58,211 nucleotides of DNA from Bacteroidales bacterium (GTDB lineage: Bacteria; Bacteroidota; Bacteroidia; Bacteroidales; Bacteroidaceae). The DNA lies in contig SFKY01000006.1 in the NCBI GenBank assembly GCA_004554665.1, positions 1 through 58,211 of the forward strand. The letters are read 5' to 3'. Below are positions 42,085 through 50,948 of the stretch, piece after piece. The translations under genes were made by a program, and so were the position numbers. Position 1 is the stretch's first letter, and every line of letters begins with the position of its first letter. The notes beneath the pieces were generated by a model, which was not told the DNA's origin, searched no databases, and saw only the letters and a program-made list of their open reading frames with translations.

Positions 42085-44250
42085 CTACAACCTGATGAGT
42101 TGGGAGCCTGTGGTCCCCTTGCAGTGGGTGTCCACCTGCACGGCGTAGACTCCCCGTGGCAGGCCTGGGAGCGACAGGTGGTAACGGTCTTGTCCCCTCT
42201 GCATCCGGGCAGTGTGTGCCAGTTGGCCGTTGGCAGTGTACACACGTATGGTAAAGTCGTGTTGCTGTATAGTATCGAAAACGATTTTTACGCCCCCTGT
42301 TTCGGGCATGATGGCCACTTGGTTGGGTTGACGGGTCGAGAGTCCTTCCACTGCGGTAAGTCCTAATAGTTCGAGCAACCCGTGGTACACGTCTATCTCT
42401 CCGTAGCCATATTGGTTGTTGGGATAGTCGAGTGTGGGGTCGTGGTGGGTACACGTCTTGGCCAGCAGGTCGCGTACCTCGCTGGGGGTGAGGTCGGGTT
42501 TGGCCTGTAGCCATAGGGCTATGGCGCCTGCTACAGCCGGTGTAGACATGGAGGTACCCGAATTGTAGGTCCAGGCATAGGTGCGGTCTTGGAATGGGAA
42601 TAACTGTTTGACCGAATGTTGTACATCCCAAGCATCAGGGTGGTTTTCGATGTAGAAACTGTTGTACGAAGACACCACATTGGTGCCGGGAGCCAGCACG
42701 TCGGGCTTGATGCGCTCATCATACGTAGGTCCCACAGACGAGTAATAGCCCCATTCGCCCTGTGTCCCCATGTTGTAGATGCTGTGTTCCCCCTGATGGG
42801 TGTAGATATCTGTACGATAGGAGGAGGCTCCGACGCAGATGACCGCTGGCGCGCTACCTGGAGAAAGCACGTTGTGGCTGGCCTCACCTGCTGTGAGATT
42901 CGGGTTGAGTGCGTTGGTGGTGAGATAGCCCAAGCTGTTGTAGAAGCAGACCTCCGCGGCTTTCCCCACCACCTCTATGGATATGGGGCGCGATAGGCAG
43001 TCGGCCAGCAGCACCTCCATCACCGTCTCGTGAGGGTTGTAGGCCGACGGGTAGGCTGTCATCATGACGTTGGTCCATCCTATCGAGTCGGTGCGCAGCG
43101 AGTCGGGCATGGACAGTACCTCATGGGTGGTCACGGTGAGCGTGTCGTTGGCCGCGGCATAGCCCACAATTCTCACGGCAAAGTCTTCGGTACCCTTGAG
43201 GGTGAAAAACACCTTTCCTCCCGACGGAGAGACGAAAGTGCCGTCGGATTCTACATCCTTAGGCTTGCGGAAAAACGATTTTGACAGCGATTCGTTGCCT
43301 GCCGAGGCCACCAAGATGCGTCCTGCTCCTACAAGCGACTGCAACACCTCGTAGTAGAGAATATCGTCGCCGTAGAAATCCTGGTGCGATCCCTCGCTGA
43401 ACGAGGCCACGCAGGGCATGTTGTGCGCCTGGGCATAGTCGAAGATATATTTAAACCCCAGTGCATCGGTGGCGTAGGTGTACTTATAGCGGTCGGCCTC
43501 GTCTATCAGTTCGGCGTTGTTGCTGGTGGCGTTGGCCACTAAGCAGATGTCGCTCTCGTAGGCCATACCCCGGTAGGGCGAATTGTAGCCGCTTCCGGCA
43601 GCTATGCCTGTGGTGTGGGTGCCGTGTGTCTGGTCGTTGCCGTCGCGCGAGTGGCGATAGGCCAGCAGTGCTTCTTGTCCTACATAGTCTGCTCCCACGG
43701 CCAGCGTGCTTTCGTCGGTCGAAAGTTGGTCCCACAGGGCACGGATGCGATATCGGCTTCCCGTGCGGTCGTAAAAATTGGGGTGGGTGAGGTCAAATCC
43801 TATATCCTGTACGCCTACCACCACGCCCTTGCCCGTGTATGCTTGGGGGAGACCTTCCCCCTGATAAGCCTTGTGGGCGTTCATACAGGTGGCCACCGTG
43901 TCCATCGTCACCTTACAAGGACTGCCAGCCTCAATGCGGGTGACCGACGCTTCGCGCGACAAGGCTCCCAACTCTGCCAAGGGAATGCGCGCGATATGTA
44001 TGTCGCCAAATTGTGCCAGCGATTCGCCGCCATGCGACTGGAGCAGTTGCTGGCCATCACCTGTCATACGGACAAAAGCGCATAGCCATGAGTCGGAGGT
44101 GGCCGTCCTCGACATCGTCCGTTGTGGGAAAGTGTGTTGGCGAAGTGCAATCTGTCGTACCATGGCCGACATCTTGTTGTATGCAGGGCGCTGGGCTGCT
44201 GCTCCCGTAAGCCACGACAATGCCAATAAGATGATTATCAAACGTTTCAT
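42085..44250 (-). CDS. Secreted subtilisin-family serine protease with T9SS sorting tail
   Basis: 721 residues from the ATG at 44250, where MKRLIIILLALSWLTGAAAQ is a signal peptide; the longer frame overlaps the promoter. The catalytic triad is Asp149 (VQDIGFDLTHPN), His209 (DQTHGTHTTGIAAGSG) and Ser near 567 (NSGTSMSTPAVAG). The last ~75 residues (FTIRVYTANGQLAHTARM, then LPRGVYAVQV) are a type A C-terminal sorting domain, so it should leave the cell through the type IX system. No T9SS genes are in the window. It may degrade host or dietary protein. Confidence 0.92.
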   Translation of the reverse strand: MKRLIIILLALSWLTGAAAQRPAYNKMSAMVRQIALRQHTFPQRTMSRTATSDSWLCAFVRMTGDGQQLLQSHGGESLAQFGDIHIARIPLAELGALSREASVTRIEAGSPCKVTMDTVATCMNAHKAYQGEGLPQAYTGKGVVVGVQDIGFDLTHPNFYDRTGSRYRIRALWDQLSTDESTLAVGADYVGQEALLAYRHSRDGNDQTHGTHTTGIAAGSGYNSPYRGMAYESDICLVANATSNNAELIDEADRYKYTYATDALGFKYIFDYAQAHNMPCVASFSEGSHQDFYGDDILYYEVLQSLVGAGRILVASAGNESLSKSFFRKPKDVESDGTFVSPSGGKVFFTLKGTEDFAVRIVGYAAANDTLTVTTHEVLSMPDSLRTDSIGWTNVMMTAYPSAYNPHETVMEVLLADCLSRPISIEVVGKAAEVCFYNSLGYLTTNALNPNLTAGEASHNVLSPGSAPAVICVGASSYRTDIYTHQGEHSIYNMGTQGEWGYYSSVGPTYDERIKPDVLAPGTNVVSSYNSFYIENHPDAWDVQHSVKQLFPFQDRTYAWTYNSGTSMSTPAVAGAIALWLQAKPDLTPSEVRDLLAKTCTHHDPTLDYPNNQYGYGEIDVYHGLLELLGLTAVEGLSTRQPNQVAIMPETGGVKIVFDTIQQHDFTIRVYTANGQLAHTARMQRGQDRYHLSLPGLPRGVYAVQVDTHCKGTTGSQLIRL

Positions 44251-44282
44251 GCTACAAAATAAGTGAAAAAAGACGAACCTAA

Positions 44283-44290
44283 CAAATATA
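44283..44290 (-). promoter_or_regulatory. -7 box of the subtilase gene
   Basis: The minus strand reads TATATTTG, 33 bp upstream of the ATG at 44250. Confidence 0.6.
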
Positions 44291-44337
44291 ATTGCCAAAA
44301 TGTTGACAAAATAATGTAGGAGATGGATTAATTTTCG

Positions 44338-44345
44338 TACCTTTG
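44338..44345 (+). promoter_or_regulatory. -7 box of the FKBP-aroC unit
   Basis: TACCTTTG, about 70 bp upstream of the ATG at 44417. It is divergent from the subtilase promoter. Confidence 0.6.
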
Positions 44346-44416
44346 CAACACGATGGACTGTACCTCAGAAGAGACGGTGTCCGTCGGTATCAGAATCCAA
44401 TTGACACGAAAAAAAT

Positions 44417-45055
44417 ATGGAACAGAACTTGTATAAGTACATCAGCGTGGCCTATCAGCTCTATGATGTGAGTGAAGACAGTCCCGAACTGATTGAAAAA
44501 ACCGAGAATGGCAAACCTTTCGTATTCCTTAGCGGGTTTGGTACTACGCTGAAAGATTTCGAGGCTGCCATCGTTGATTTGGCCGTGGGCGACAACTTCG
44601 ATTTTGTCCTTACCCCTGAGCAAGCGTATGGTGAGTTTGTAGAGGCCCGTGTGCGCGATTTGGACAAGGAGATATTTACGATCAACGGCAAGTTTGATGA
44701 CAAAAACATCGTTGTGGGTGCCATTATTCCCCTGCAAAACGAGGACGGTAACCGCTTCTTGGGACGTGTGCTGAACATAGGCGACACGACAGTGACCGTA
44801 GACCTCAACCATCCGTTGGCAGGCATGACGCTTAACTTCAAGGGAAGCGTACTTGAGAATCGTCCGGCAACCAATGCGGAAATCGAGCAGGTGGCAGCCA
44901 TGCTCAGTGGAGAGTGTGGATGTGGTGGCGGATGCGGCGACTGTGGCGGCAATTGTGGCCATCACGATGCCGATTGTGGCAATGACGGCCATTGCGGTCA
45001 CCACGGAGAGGGCAAGGGCAAACACCACTGCGGGGGAGGCCACTGCCACCACTAA
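44417..45055 (+). CDS. SlyD-like FKBP peptidyl-prolyl isomerase with His/Cys-rich tail
   Basis: 212 residues. Residues ~5-150 form an FKBP domain with an inserted flap as in SlyD (VGDNFDFVLTPEQAYGEF, then LNHPLAGMTLNFKGSVL). SlyD acts as a folding chaperone and helps nickel delivery. From 166 to the end there are nine Cys and ten His among mostly Gly, in CGC, CGGNC, GHH and GHCHH patterns, which should bind nickel, zinc or a similar metal. No signal peptide, so it is cytoplasmic. It precedes aroC by 33 bp. Confidence 0.9.
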   Translation: MEQNLYKYISVAYQLYDVSEDSPELIEKTENGKPFVFLSGFGTTLKDFEAAIVDLAVGDNFDFVLTPEQAYGEFVEARVRDLDKEIFTINGKFDDKNIVVGAIIPLQNEDGNRFLGRVLNIGDTTVTVDLNHPLAGMTLNFKGSVLENRPATNAEIEQVAAMLSGECGCGGGCGDCGGNCGHHDADCGNDGHCGHHGEGKGKHHCGGGHCHH

Positions 45056-45088
45056 CAACGATATACGATAACACAAAATACCAAGACA

Positions 45089-46165
45089 TTGAGTAACACA
45101 TTCGGCAATCTGTTGCGCCTTACCACCTTTGGCGAAAGTCATGGGGAAGCTGTGGGAGGCGTAGTCGACGGTTTCCCGGCCGGTATCGACATCGATATCG
45201 ACTTTATACAGCGGCAGCTCGACCGTAGGCGTCCCGGACAGAGCCGCATCACCACCCAGCGCAACGAGGCAGACAGGGTGGAATTGTTGAGCGGCATCTT
45301 CGAGGGAAAATCAACGGGTGCGCCCATCGGCTTCATCGTGCGCAACACCAACCAGCACTCACAGGATTACGAGGATATGCGTAACCTCTTCCGTCCCTCG
45401 CATGCTGACTATACCTATTATAGTAAGTATGGACTGCGCGATCACCGTGGGGGTGGGCGCACGTCGGCGCGTATCACCATCAGCAGGTGCGTGGGTGGCG
45501 CGCTGGCCATGCTCGCGCTGCGCCAGATGGGTATCAGCATTACAGCTTATACGTCGCAAGTAGGCAATATTGCCTTGACAGACAGTTATCAGGCATACGA
45601 CCTTAGCAGGATTGAAGACAATGCCGTGCGTTGTCCCGATGCTGGAAAAGCGCTTGAGATGGAGCAACTGATTCTCGAGATGAAGCAAGAGGGCGATACC
45701 ATCGGTGGCATCATCACCTGCGTCGTCAAGGGCTGTCCCGTTGGTTTGGGCAATCCCGAGTTTGGCAAGCTTCATGCCCAACTGGGTAGTGCTATGCTCG
45801 GCATCAATGCGGTCAAGGGTTTTGAATATGGTGACGGTTTTGGCGGTGTGGGCTACCGTGGCAGTGAGGTGAATGACGAATTTGTGTGCCATGACGGACA
45901 AATTGCCACGCAAACCAATCATAGCGGAGGCATTCAGGGTGGCATCAGCAATGGCGAGGACATCTACTTCCGCGTAGCTTTCAAGCCTGTGGCCACCTTG
46001 TTGCGAGAGCAGCGTACAGTAGATGTACATGGCAATGCCACGGTGCTGAAGGCCAAGGGTAGGCACGACCCGTGTGTGCTGCCAAGGGCTGTCCCGGTAG
46101 TGGAGGCTATGACGGCGCTGGTGATACTGGACAACTGGCTGATAGACAAGGCCACACGACTTTAG
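45089..46165 (+). CDS. aroC: Chorismate synthase
   Basis: 358 residues. It makes chorismate from EPSP using reduced FMN, the last shared step to aromatic amino acids. The start is TTG at 45089: SNTFGNLLRLTTFGESHG is the conserved N-terminus and no ATG is in frame upstream. Signature blocks are GESHGEAVGGVVDGFPAG, RPSHADYTYYSKYGLRDHRGGG-like RDHRGGGRTSAR, and the C-terminal GRHDPCVLPRAVPVVEAM. The gene follows the FKBP gene and ends with a terminator at 46177-46206. Confidence 0.96.
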   Translation: MSNTFGNLLRLTTFGESHGEAVGGVVDGFPAGIDIDIDFIQRQLDRRRPGQSRITTQRNEADRVELLSGIFEGKSTGAPIGFIVRNTNQHSQDYEDMRNLFRPSHADYTYYSKYGLRDHRGGGRTSARITISRCVGGALAMLALRQMGISITAYTSQVGNIALTDSYQAYDLSRIEDNAVRCPDAGKALEMEQLILEMKQEGDTIGGIITCVVKGCPVGLGNPEFGKLHAQLGSAMLGINAVKGFEYGDGFGGVGYRGSEVNDEFVCHDGQIATQTNHSGGIQGGISNGEDIYFRVAFKPVATLLREQRTVDVHGNATVLKAKGRHDPCVLPRAVPVVEAMTALVILDNWLIDKATRL

Positions 46166-46176
46166 AAAATAGCATG

Positions 46177-46206
46177 GGGGAGGCCGCAGCGCACTCCCCT
46201 TTTTTT
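46177..46206 (+). terminator. Terminator of aroC
   Basis: GGGGAG (46177-46182) and CTCCCC (46194-46199) around an 11-nt loop, followed by seven T. Confidence 0.8.
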
Positions 46207-46226
46207 ATTGATAATATTTTTGATAC

Positions 46227-48113
46227 ATGAAAACAAGCAAGATACGTTGGTGTGCCATCCTGTTGGCCATCTCGGCAGTGCTCGCGTTGGCCTGCTGGTG
46301 GTGTTGGCCTCCGTCCGAGGAAAGGGTGGGTAAGAGTCTGGCCATTGTCAGGCATACGGTCTGTTACACGCTCGAAGCGGATGGTTGCCAGCAGCGTGTG
46401 GTGGAGTGCGATACTCTTTATACACCAGCCGCATGGATAAACCGTTGGTTGTTGTTGCCCTCGTGTCGGGGACTGTTGGCTGCACCGTACGTGCAACTGA
46501 CCGACACGCTGACGACTTATACCCCCGAGCAGGTACGCCAATGGGTGGAAAAGAGGCGGCAGGATCTTGGCCAGCAGATGGCCGGGCGACAACGCGAGGC
46601 TGCCAATCTGGCTTATTATCTCAAGGTACACGGTGTACAAGACGAGGGCTATCACGAGATAGCAGACTATGCGCGACACGTGACCAACTGTCTGGATAGT
46701 CTACATGTAATCGACAGTATGTTGGGCAAGGCGCTGCTGGCCTCACGGGTGGCCATCCGTCGGCAAGACCGCTATGAAGTGGTCTATGACGAAGGTGACA
46801 AGCAGGTCTATAGGGTGTGTACACTGCAGGGTGTGTCGTCCGACAGCAGTTATGTGCGGCTCCGCGTGCATCCTGAGGCATTGCCTATGGGGGCTGTTGC
46901 GCTCAGTATGTGGCCGTGGGCAGACTCTATCCCTCGCAGATTGCTGTTCACACGGTTTGGAGACAAGGCGCGATTGGCTTTGCGGATTCCTCAAATCAGC
47001 AACCGATTGGTTTTCTGTAGTCCCGGACACGATTCGCTGCCTTTGCGCCATACAGGATATTGGATTTGCTATCGACAGGATACCGTGGCTTATGCCGGCA
47101 TGTGGAAGAACGGTTTGCGAGAGGGGCGGGGTGTGGCCACAGATTCGGCAGGGCATATGTTTCAGGGGCTTTTTGTGGCCGATACCCTTGTCTATGGAGT
47201 CCGCACCGACGGACGGGGCGTTTATCGTGGAGCGATGGATTGTCATGGACGGGCTATGGGGCACGGTACGCTGACCGACAGTCTTGGTAACCGATACGAA
47301 GGCAAGTGGACGGCCGACCGCAGGAATGGTTTTGGCTACGCCATCGGTCCACAGACGTGGCTAAGGGCCGGCGACTGGCAAGACGATACCTATCGGGGAG
47401 AGCGGATGACCTATCACTCGGAGCGAATTTATGGTATTGATGTGTCGCGTTTTCAGCATGAGATTGGGCGCAAGCGTTACGCCATCCATTGGAATCGGTT
47501 GCGTATCACCCATTTGGGTACACTTAGTCGCAAGACGGTGAGCGGCAAGGTGGACTATCCCGTTTCTTTCGCCTATATCAAGTCCACCGAAGGAATCTCT
47601 GTCCGCAACAAATATTATGCTGCCGACTACCGTATGGCACGCAAGGCTGGTATCCATACGGGCAGTTACCACTTCTTTTCCACTACCTCGGCGGCGGATG
47701 CACAGGCCAGGCATTTCGTCAAGCATACCTCTTTCTCAAAAGGCGACTTGCCGCCAGTGCTCGATGTAGAACCCAGTGATGCACAAATACGAAAAATGGG
47801 TGGCCCGGAGGTGTTGTGGAAACATGTGGGCGTGTGGCTGTCTATGGTCGAAAAACACTGCGGAGTGCGTCCTGTACTCTATATCAGTCAGACTTTTGTC
47901 AACCGATACTTGCCTCTTGCGCCCGACATCCGTCAGCATTACCGTGTGTGGATTGCCCGTTACGGGGAGTACAAGCCAGATATCCGCTTGACATACTGGC
48001 AGTTGAGTCCCGATGGCAAGGTAGACGGTATCACGGGCGATGTGGATATCAATGTGTTTAATGGATTCCATAATGCTTTTGAGGAGTTTCTGGAGCAGGA
48101 GTGCATTCCCTAA
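46227..48113 (+). CDS. GH25 lysozyme-like protein with MORN repeats
   Basis: 628 residues. An N-terminal membrane anchor or signal (residues 8-27) is followed by ~250 residues of unknown structure with a helical part (EQVRQWVEKRRQDLGQQMAG). MORN-type repeats fill about 289-400 (YAGMWKNGLREGRGVA, YEGKWTADRRNGFGYAI). The C-terminal GH25 domain (402-625) has Asp405 in YGIDVSRF and the catalytic pair Asp513 and Glu515 in LPPVLDVEPS. GH25 enzymes cut between MurNAc and GlcNAc in peptidoglycan. It follows the aroC terminator by 20 bp, so it may depend on read-through or its own weak promoter. Confidence 0.9.
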   Translation: MKTSKIRWCAILLAISAVLALACWWCWPPSEERVGKSLAIVRHTVCYTLEADGCQQRVVECDTLYTPAAWINRWLLLPSCRGLLAAPYVQLTDTLTTYTPEQVRQWVEKRRQDLGQQMAGRQREAANLAYYLKVHGVQDEGYHEIADYARHVTNCLDSLHVIDSMLGKALLASRVAIRRQDRYEVVYDEGDKQVYRVCTLQGVSSDSSYVRLRVHPEALPMGAVALSMWPWADSIPRRLLFTRFGDKARLALRIPQISNRLVFCSPGHDSLPLRHTGYWICYRQDTVAYAGMWKNGLREGRGVATDSAGHMFQGLFVADTLVYGVRTDGRGVYRGAMDCHGRAMGHGTLTDSLGNRYEGKWTADRRNGFGYAIGPQTWLRAGDWQDDTYRGERMTYHSERIYGIDVSRFQHEIGRKRYAIHWNRLRITHLGTLSRKTVSGKVDYPVSFAYIKSTEGISVRNKYYAADYRMARKAGIHTGSYHFFSTTSAADAQARHFVKHTSFSKGDLPPVLDVEPSDAQIRKMGGPEVLWKHVGVWLSMVEKHCGVRPVLYISQTFVNRYLPLAPDIRQHYRVWIARYGEYKPDIRLTYWQLSPDGKVDGITGDVDINVFNGFHNAFEEFLEQECIP

Positions 48114-48194
48114 GGATAGAAAAAAGTAGGGGGTGGCTGCAACTTTTGCAGCCTTGGCAGCGTCCAACCACCAGAAACAAAACAAACAAGAAGT

Positions 48195-48971
48195 ATGAAA
48201 TTGGCAGGAAATATCTCGATGCTCTTGCTCGCCGTGGTGCTGGGCTCGTGTACGGTGATGGAAAACAAGTCGACCGAGGAAAAGAAGACTTCGGTGCGCA
48301 AGGTGGGAATGTTCGAAAAGATTGAAATGGATGCTGCGTGCAGTGTCGTCTATACCCAAGGTGACGCAACCCAAGTGAAAGTGGTGGGAAGCAAGGAGGC
48401 GCTGGACCAACTGGAGACCGTGGTGGAGAACAATACGCTCAAACTGAGACACAGATTGGGAAAGCGTCTGTTTGGTATCAATCGCAATGTGGATGCGACC
48501 GTGTATGTCACTACCCCTGATCTGACGATGGTCTCCATCAAGGGGAGCGGCGATTTCTGTTCAGAGAGCAGGATAGACAGTGATAACTTCGGCTTACAAC
48601 TCTTTGGTTCTGGCGATGTAGACATCAAGGACATTATCTGTGACGATTTTGCCGTAGAACTGAAAGGTGCCGGCAACGTAAAGGTCGGAAAACTACAGTG
48701 TACATCATCCAAACTCTCCATCTATGGTACAGGTGATATGAATGTACATCATTACAAGGTGGCCCGTTGCAGGTTGATGATCTATGGAGTGGGCAATATG
48801 GAAGCCTCGTTTGACCAGTGTGGCAAGGTGTCAAGCCATATTTTCGGTACTGGAAACATCGAACTCCGCGGTGATGTGCGGTCCTTGGAGCGGCAGATAA
48901 AGGGTGTGGGCGATATCGATGCAGACGGTCTGAGGGTGAAAGGCGAAAACGTGGTGCTGAAGAAAGGGTAG
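48195..48971 (+). CDS. Head-GIN domain lipoprotein
   Basis: 258 residues with a lipobox LGSC (Cys19). The rest is the right-handed beta-helix-like head-GIN domain (putative auto-transporter adhesin, DUF2807), with repeats such as IKGSGDF, LFGSGDVDIKD, LKGAGNVKVGK, IYGTGDMNVHH and IFGTGNIELRG. Function is unknown; it is probably in the outer membrane or periplasm. It follows the lysozyme gene by 81 bp. The transcript ends at the 49010-49045 hairpin. Confidence 0.92.
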   Translation: MKLAGNISMLLLAVVLGSCTVMENKSTEEKKTSVRKVGMFEKIEMDAACSVVYTQGDATQVKVVGSKEALDQLETVVENNTLKLRHRLGKRLFGINRNVDATVYVTTPDLTMVSIKGSGDFCSESRIDSDNFGLQLFGSGDVDIKDIICDDFAVELKGAGNVKVGKLQCTSSKLSIYGTGDMNVHHYKVARCRLMIYGVGNMEASFDQCGKVSSHIFGTGNIELRGDVRSLERQIKGVGDIDADGLRVKGENVVLKKG

Positions 48972-49009
48972 TACAATTAAGTTAGATTCATAAAACATGT
49001 GTAGATGCC

Positions 49010-49045
49010 AAGAGGGAGAGGGCTTTTCAGCTCTCTCCCTCTTGA
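49010..49045. terminator. Bidirectional terminator between head-GIN gene and recJ
   Basis: 15-bp arms 49010-49024 and 49031-49045 with one wobble around the loop TTTTCA. It lies between convergent stop codons. Confidence 0.8.
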
Positions 49046-49068
49046 TATATGGCTATCATGCCAGGCGG

Positions 49069-50796
49069 TCAGTCTTCCTCGGCCGATGGCCTGATGTCTT
49101 CTATCTGCAGTTGGATGGCATTGTGTTTGAACACATTGTCCTCTAAGGTGTAGGCAATATCGAAACTGCGTTTCGACTTGATGTATCGGGCCGAAGCACT
49201 TTGGCCGAAGGCGATTCCCTTGACCACGTTGCTCGACTTGGAGTCTACCAGTTCCAGTTTGATATGCTCTTGCTCGCGGCCCACCACCTTGCTTGTGCCG
49301 TAGTCGTAGACATTGAGCGTGCAGAAGAGCGGCTTCGGATTTCCCGGTCCAAATGGAGAGAACTTCTTGAGGTCATTGTGTAGCCGCTTGGTGATATCCT
49401 TGAAGTCAATCTGTGCATCAATATTCAGGTTGGCCTCGGTCTGCTCAGGCTGAATGTGCTCTTCCACATATTTCTGGAATGCCTGACGGAAGTCTTTCAC
49501 CCTGTCCCACTTGAGGGTAAGGCCCGCTGCATAGGTGTGACCGCCAAAGTTGACGAGCAAGTCGCGGCACTCCTTGATAGCTGAGTAGACATCAAATCCT
49601 GTAACGCTTCGTGCAGAGCCCGTGGCAAATTCACCGTCGCGTGTAAGGACCACCGTCGGCCGGAAATAGATTTCCGTGAGTCTGGAAGCAACAATGCCTA
49701 TCACACCTTTCTTCCAGTTCTCGTCGTAGAGCACGATGCTGGAGCGGTGTTTCTGGCTTTCCAGTCGTGCCACGATCTGGTTGGCTTCCTCCGTCATCTG
49801 CTTATCGATATCCTTACGCTGTTCGTTGTACTCGTTGATATGCTTCGAGGCATTGAGCGCGGCGCTCAGGTCTTTCTCAACCAGCAGGTCTACGCTCTCC
49901 TTGCCGTTTTCCATGCGGCCGGAGGCATTGATGCGCGGACCAATCTTAAAGATGATGTCGCTCATCGAAATCTCACGGTTGCTCAATCCGCAGATGTCGA
50001 TGATGGCTTTGAGACCGATGCTGGGATTCTGGTTCAACTGCTTCAACCCGTGAAAGGCGAGTATGCGGTTCTCGTCTACCACCGGCACAATGTCGGCCGC
50101 TATGCTCACCGCACAGAAATCGAGCAGCGGGATAAGTCTTGAGAACGGGATACCGTTGTTCTTGGCGAAGGCCTGCATAAACTTGAACCCTACGCCGCAT
50201 CCGCACAGATGCTTGAAAGGGTAGGGGTCATCCTCGCGCTTGGGGTTAAGGATGGCCACCGCATCGGGCAAGACCTCATCGGGTACATGATGGTCACAGA
50301 TGATGAAGTCGATGCCTTGCTGCTTGGCATACGCTATCTCCTCGATGGCCTTGATACCGCAATCGAGGATGATGATCAGTTTTACGCCAGTCTCCTTGGC
50401 ATAGTCTATTCCTTTCTTGCTCACTCCATATCCCTCGTCATAGCGGTCGGGGATGTAGTATTCGATATTGGAATAGAATTGCTGAAGGAACTTGTACACC
50501 AACGCCACAGCTGTACAGCCGTCTACGTCGTAATCTCCATACACCAGAATCCGTTCTTTGCGCCCCATGGCATCGTTGAGCCTGTCGACAGCGATATCCA
50601 TGTCTTTCATCAGAAACGGATTGATGAGGTCGGCGAGCTGGGGACGGAAGAAACGTTTGGCCGCTGATTCAGTGGTTATGCCCCTCCGTATCAGCAATTG
50701 GGTAAGAATAGGACTCATGTTGAGCTTGTCTCCCAGTTCTTTAGCTGCCCGTTCTTCTTCTGGTGTAGGTGATTTGTAATTCCATTTGAAATTCAT
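49069..50796 (-). CDS. recJ: Single-strand-specific 5'-3' exonuclease RecJ
   Basis: 575 residues, full length. The DHH domain has Asp88, Asp90 and Asp92 in GDYDVDGCTA, Asp145 in ILDCGIKA, and Asp168-His169-His170 in CDHHVPD. The DHHA1 domain has the GGHTYAAGLTL block and the OB fold follows. RecJ works in RecF-pathway recombination and base repair. A single gene with promoter at 50859-50866. Confidence 0.95.
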   Translation of the reverse strand: MNFKWNYKSPTPEEERAAKELGDKLNMSPILTQLLIRRGITTESAAKRFFRPQLADLINPFLMKDMDIAVDRLNDAMGRKERILVYGDYDVDGCTAVALVYKFLQQFYSNIEYYIPDRYDEGYGVSKKGIDYAKETGVKLIIILDCGIKAIEEIAYAKQQGIDFIICDHHVPDEVLPDAVAILNPKREDDPYPFKHLCGCGVGFKFMQAFAKNNGIPFSRLIPLLDFCAVSIAADIVPVVDENRILAFHGLKQLNQNPSIGLKAIIDICGLSNREISMSDIIFKIGPRINASGRMENGKESVDLLVEKDLSAALNASKHINEYNEQRKDIDKQMTEEANQIVARLESQKHRSSIVLYDENWKKGVIGIVASRLTEIYFRPTVVLTRDGEFATGSARSVTGFDVYSAIKECRDLLVNFGGHTYAAGLTLKWDRVKDFRQAFQKYVEEHIQPEQTEANLNIDAQIDFKDITKRLHNDLKKFSPFGPGNPKPLFCTLNVYDYGTSKVVGREQEHIKLELVDSKSSNVVKGIAFGQSASARYIKSKRSFDIAYTLEDNVFKHNAIQLQIEDIRPSAEED

Positions 50797-50858
50797 TTAT
50801 GTCGTTTTTATTTTTTCTGTCGGAGTTGGATTGTGCTGTAGGTGAATCAATCCGCGCC

Positions 50859-50866
50859 CAAAGTTA
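50859..50866 (-). promoter_or_regulatory. -7 box of recJ
   Basis: The minus strand reads TAACTTTG, 63 bp upstream of the ATG at 50796. Confidence 0.6.
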
Positions 50867-50881
50867 CAAAATAAAAACAAG

Positions 50882-50926
50882 AAAACGGCAGTTTCTGTCA
50901 TATATTTTTGTAGAAACTGCCGTTTT
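50882..50926 (-). terminator. Terminator of the M24-C1 peptidase pair
   Basis: Perfect 15-bp arms 50882-50896 and 50912-50926. On the minus strand it is followed by CTTGTTTTTATTTTG. Confidence 0.85.
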
Positions 50927-50948
50927 GTGAATGTTAGAAAGCGTGGCC

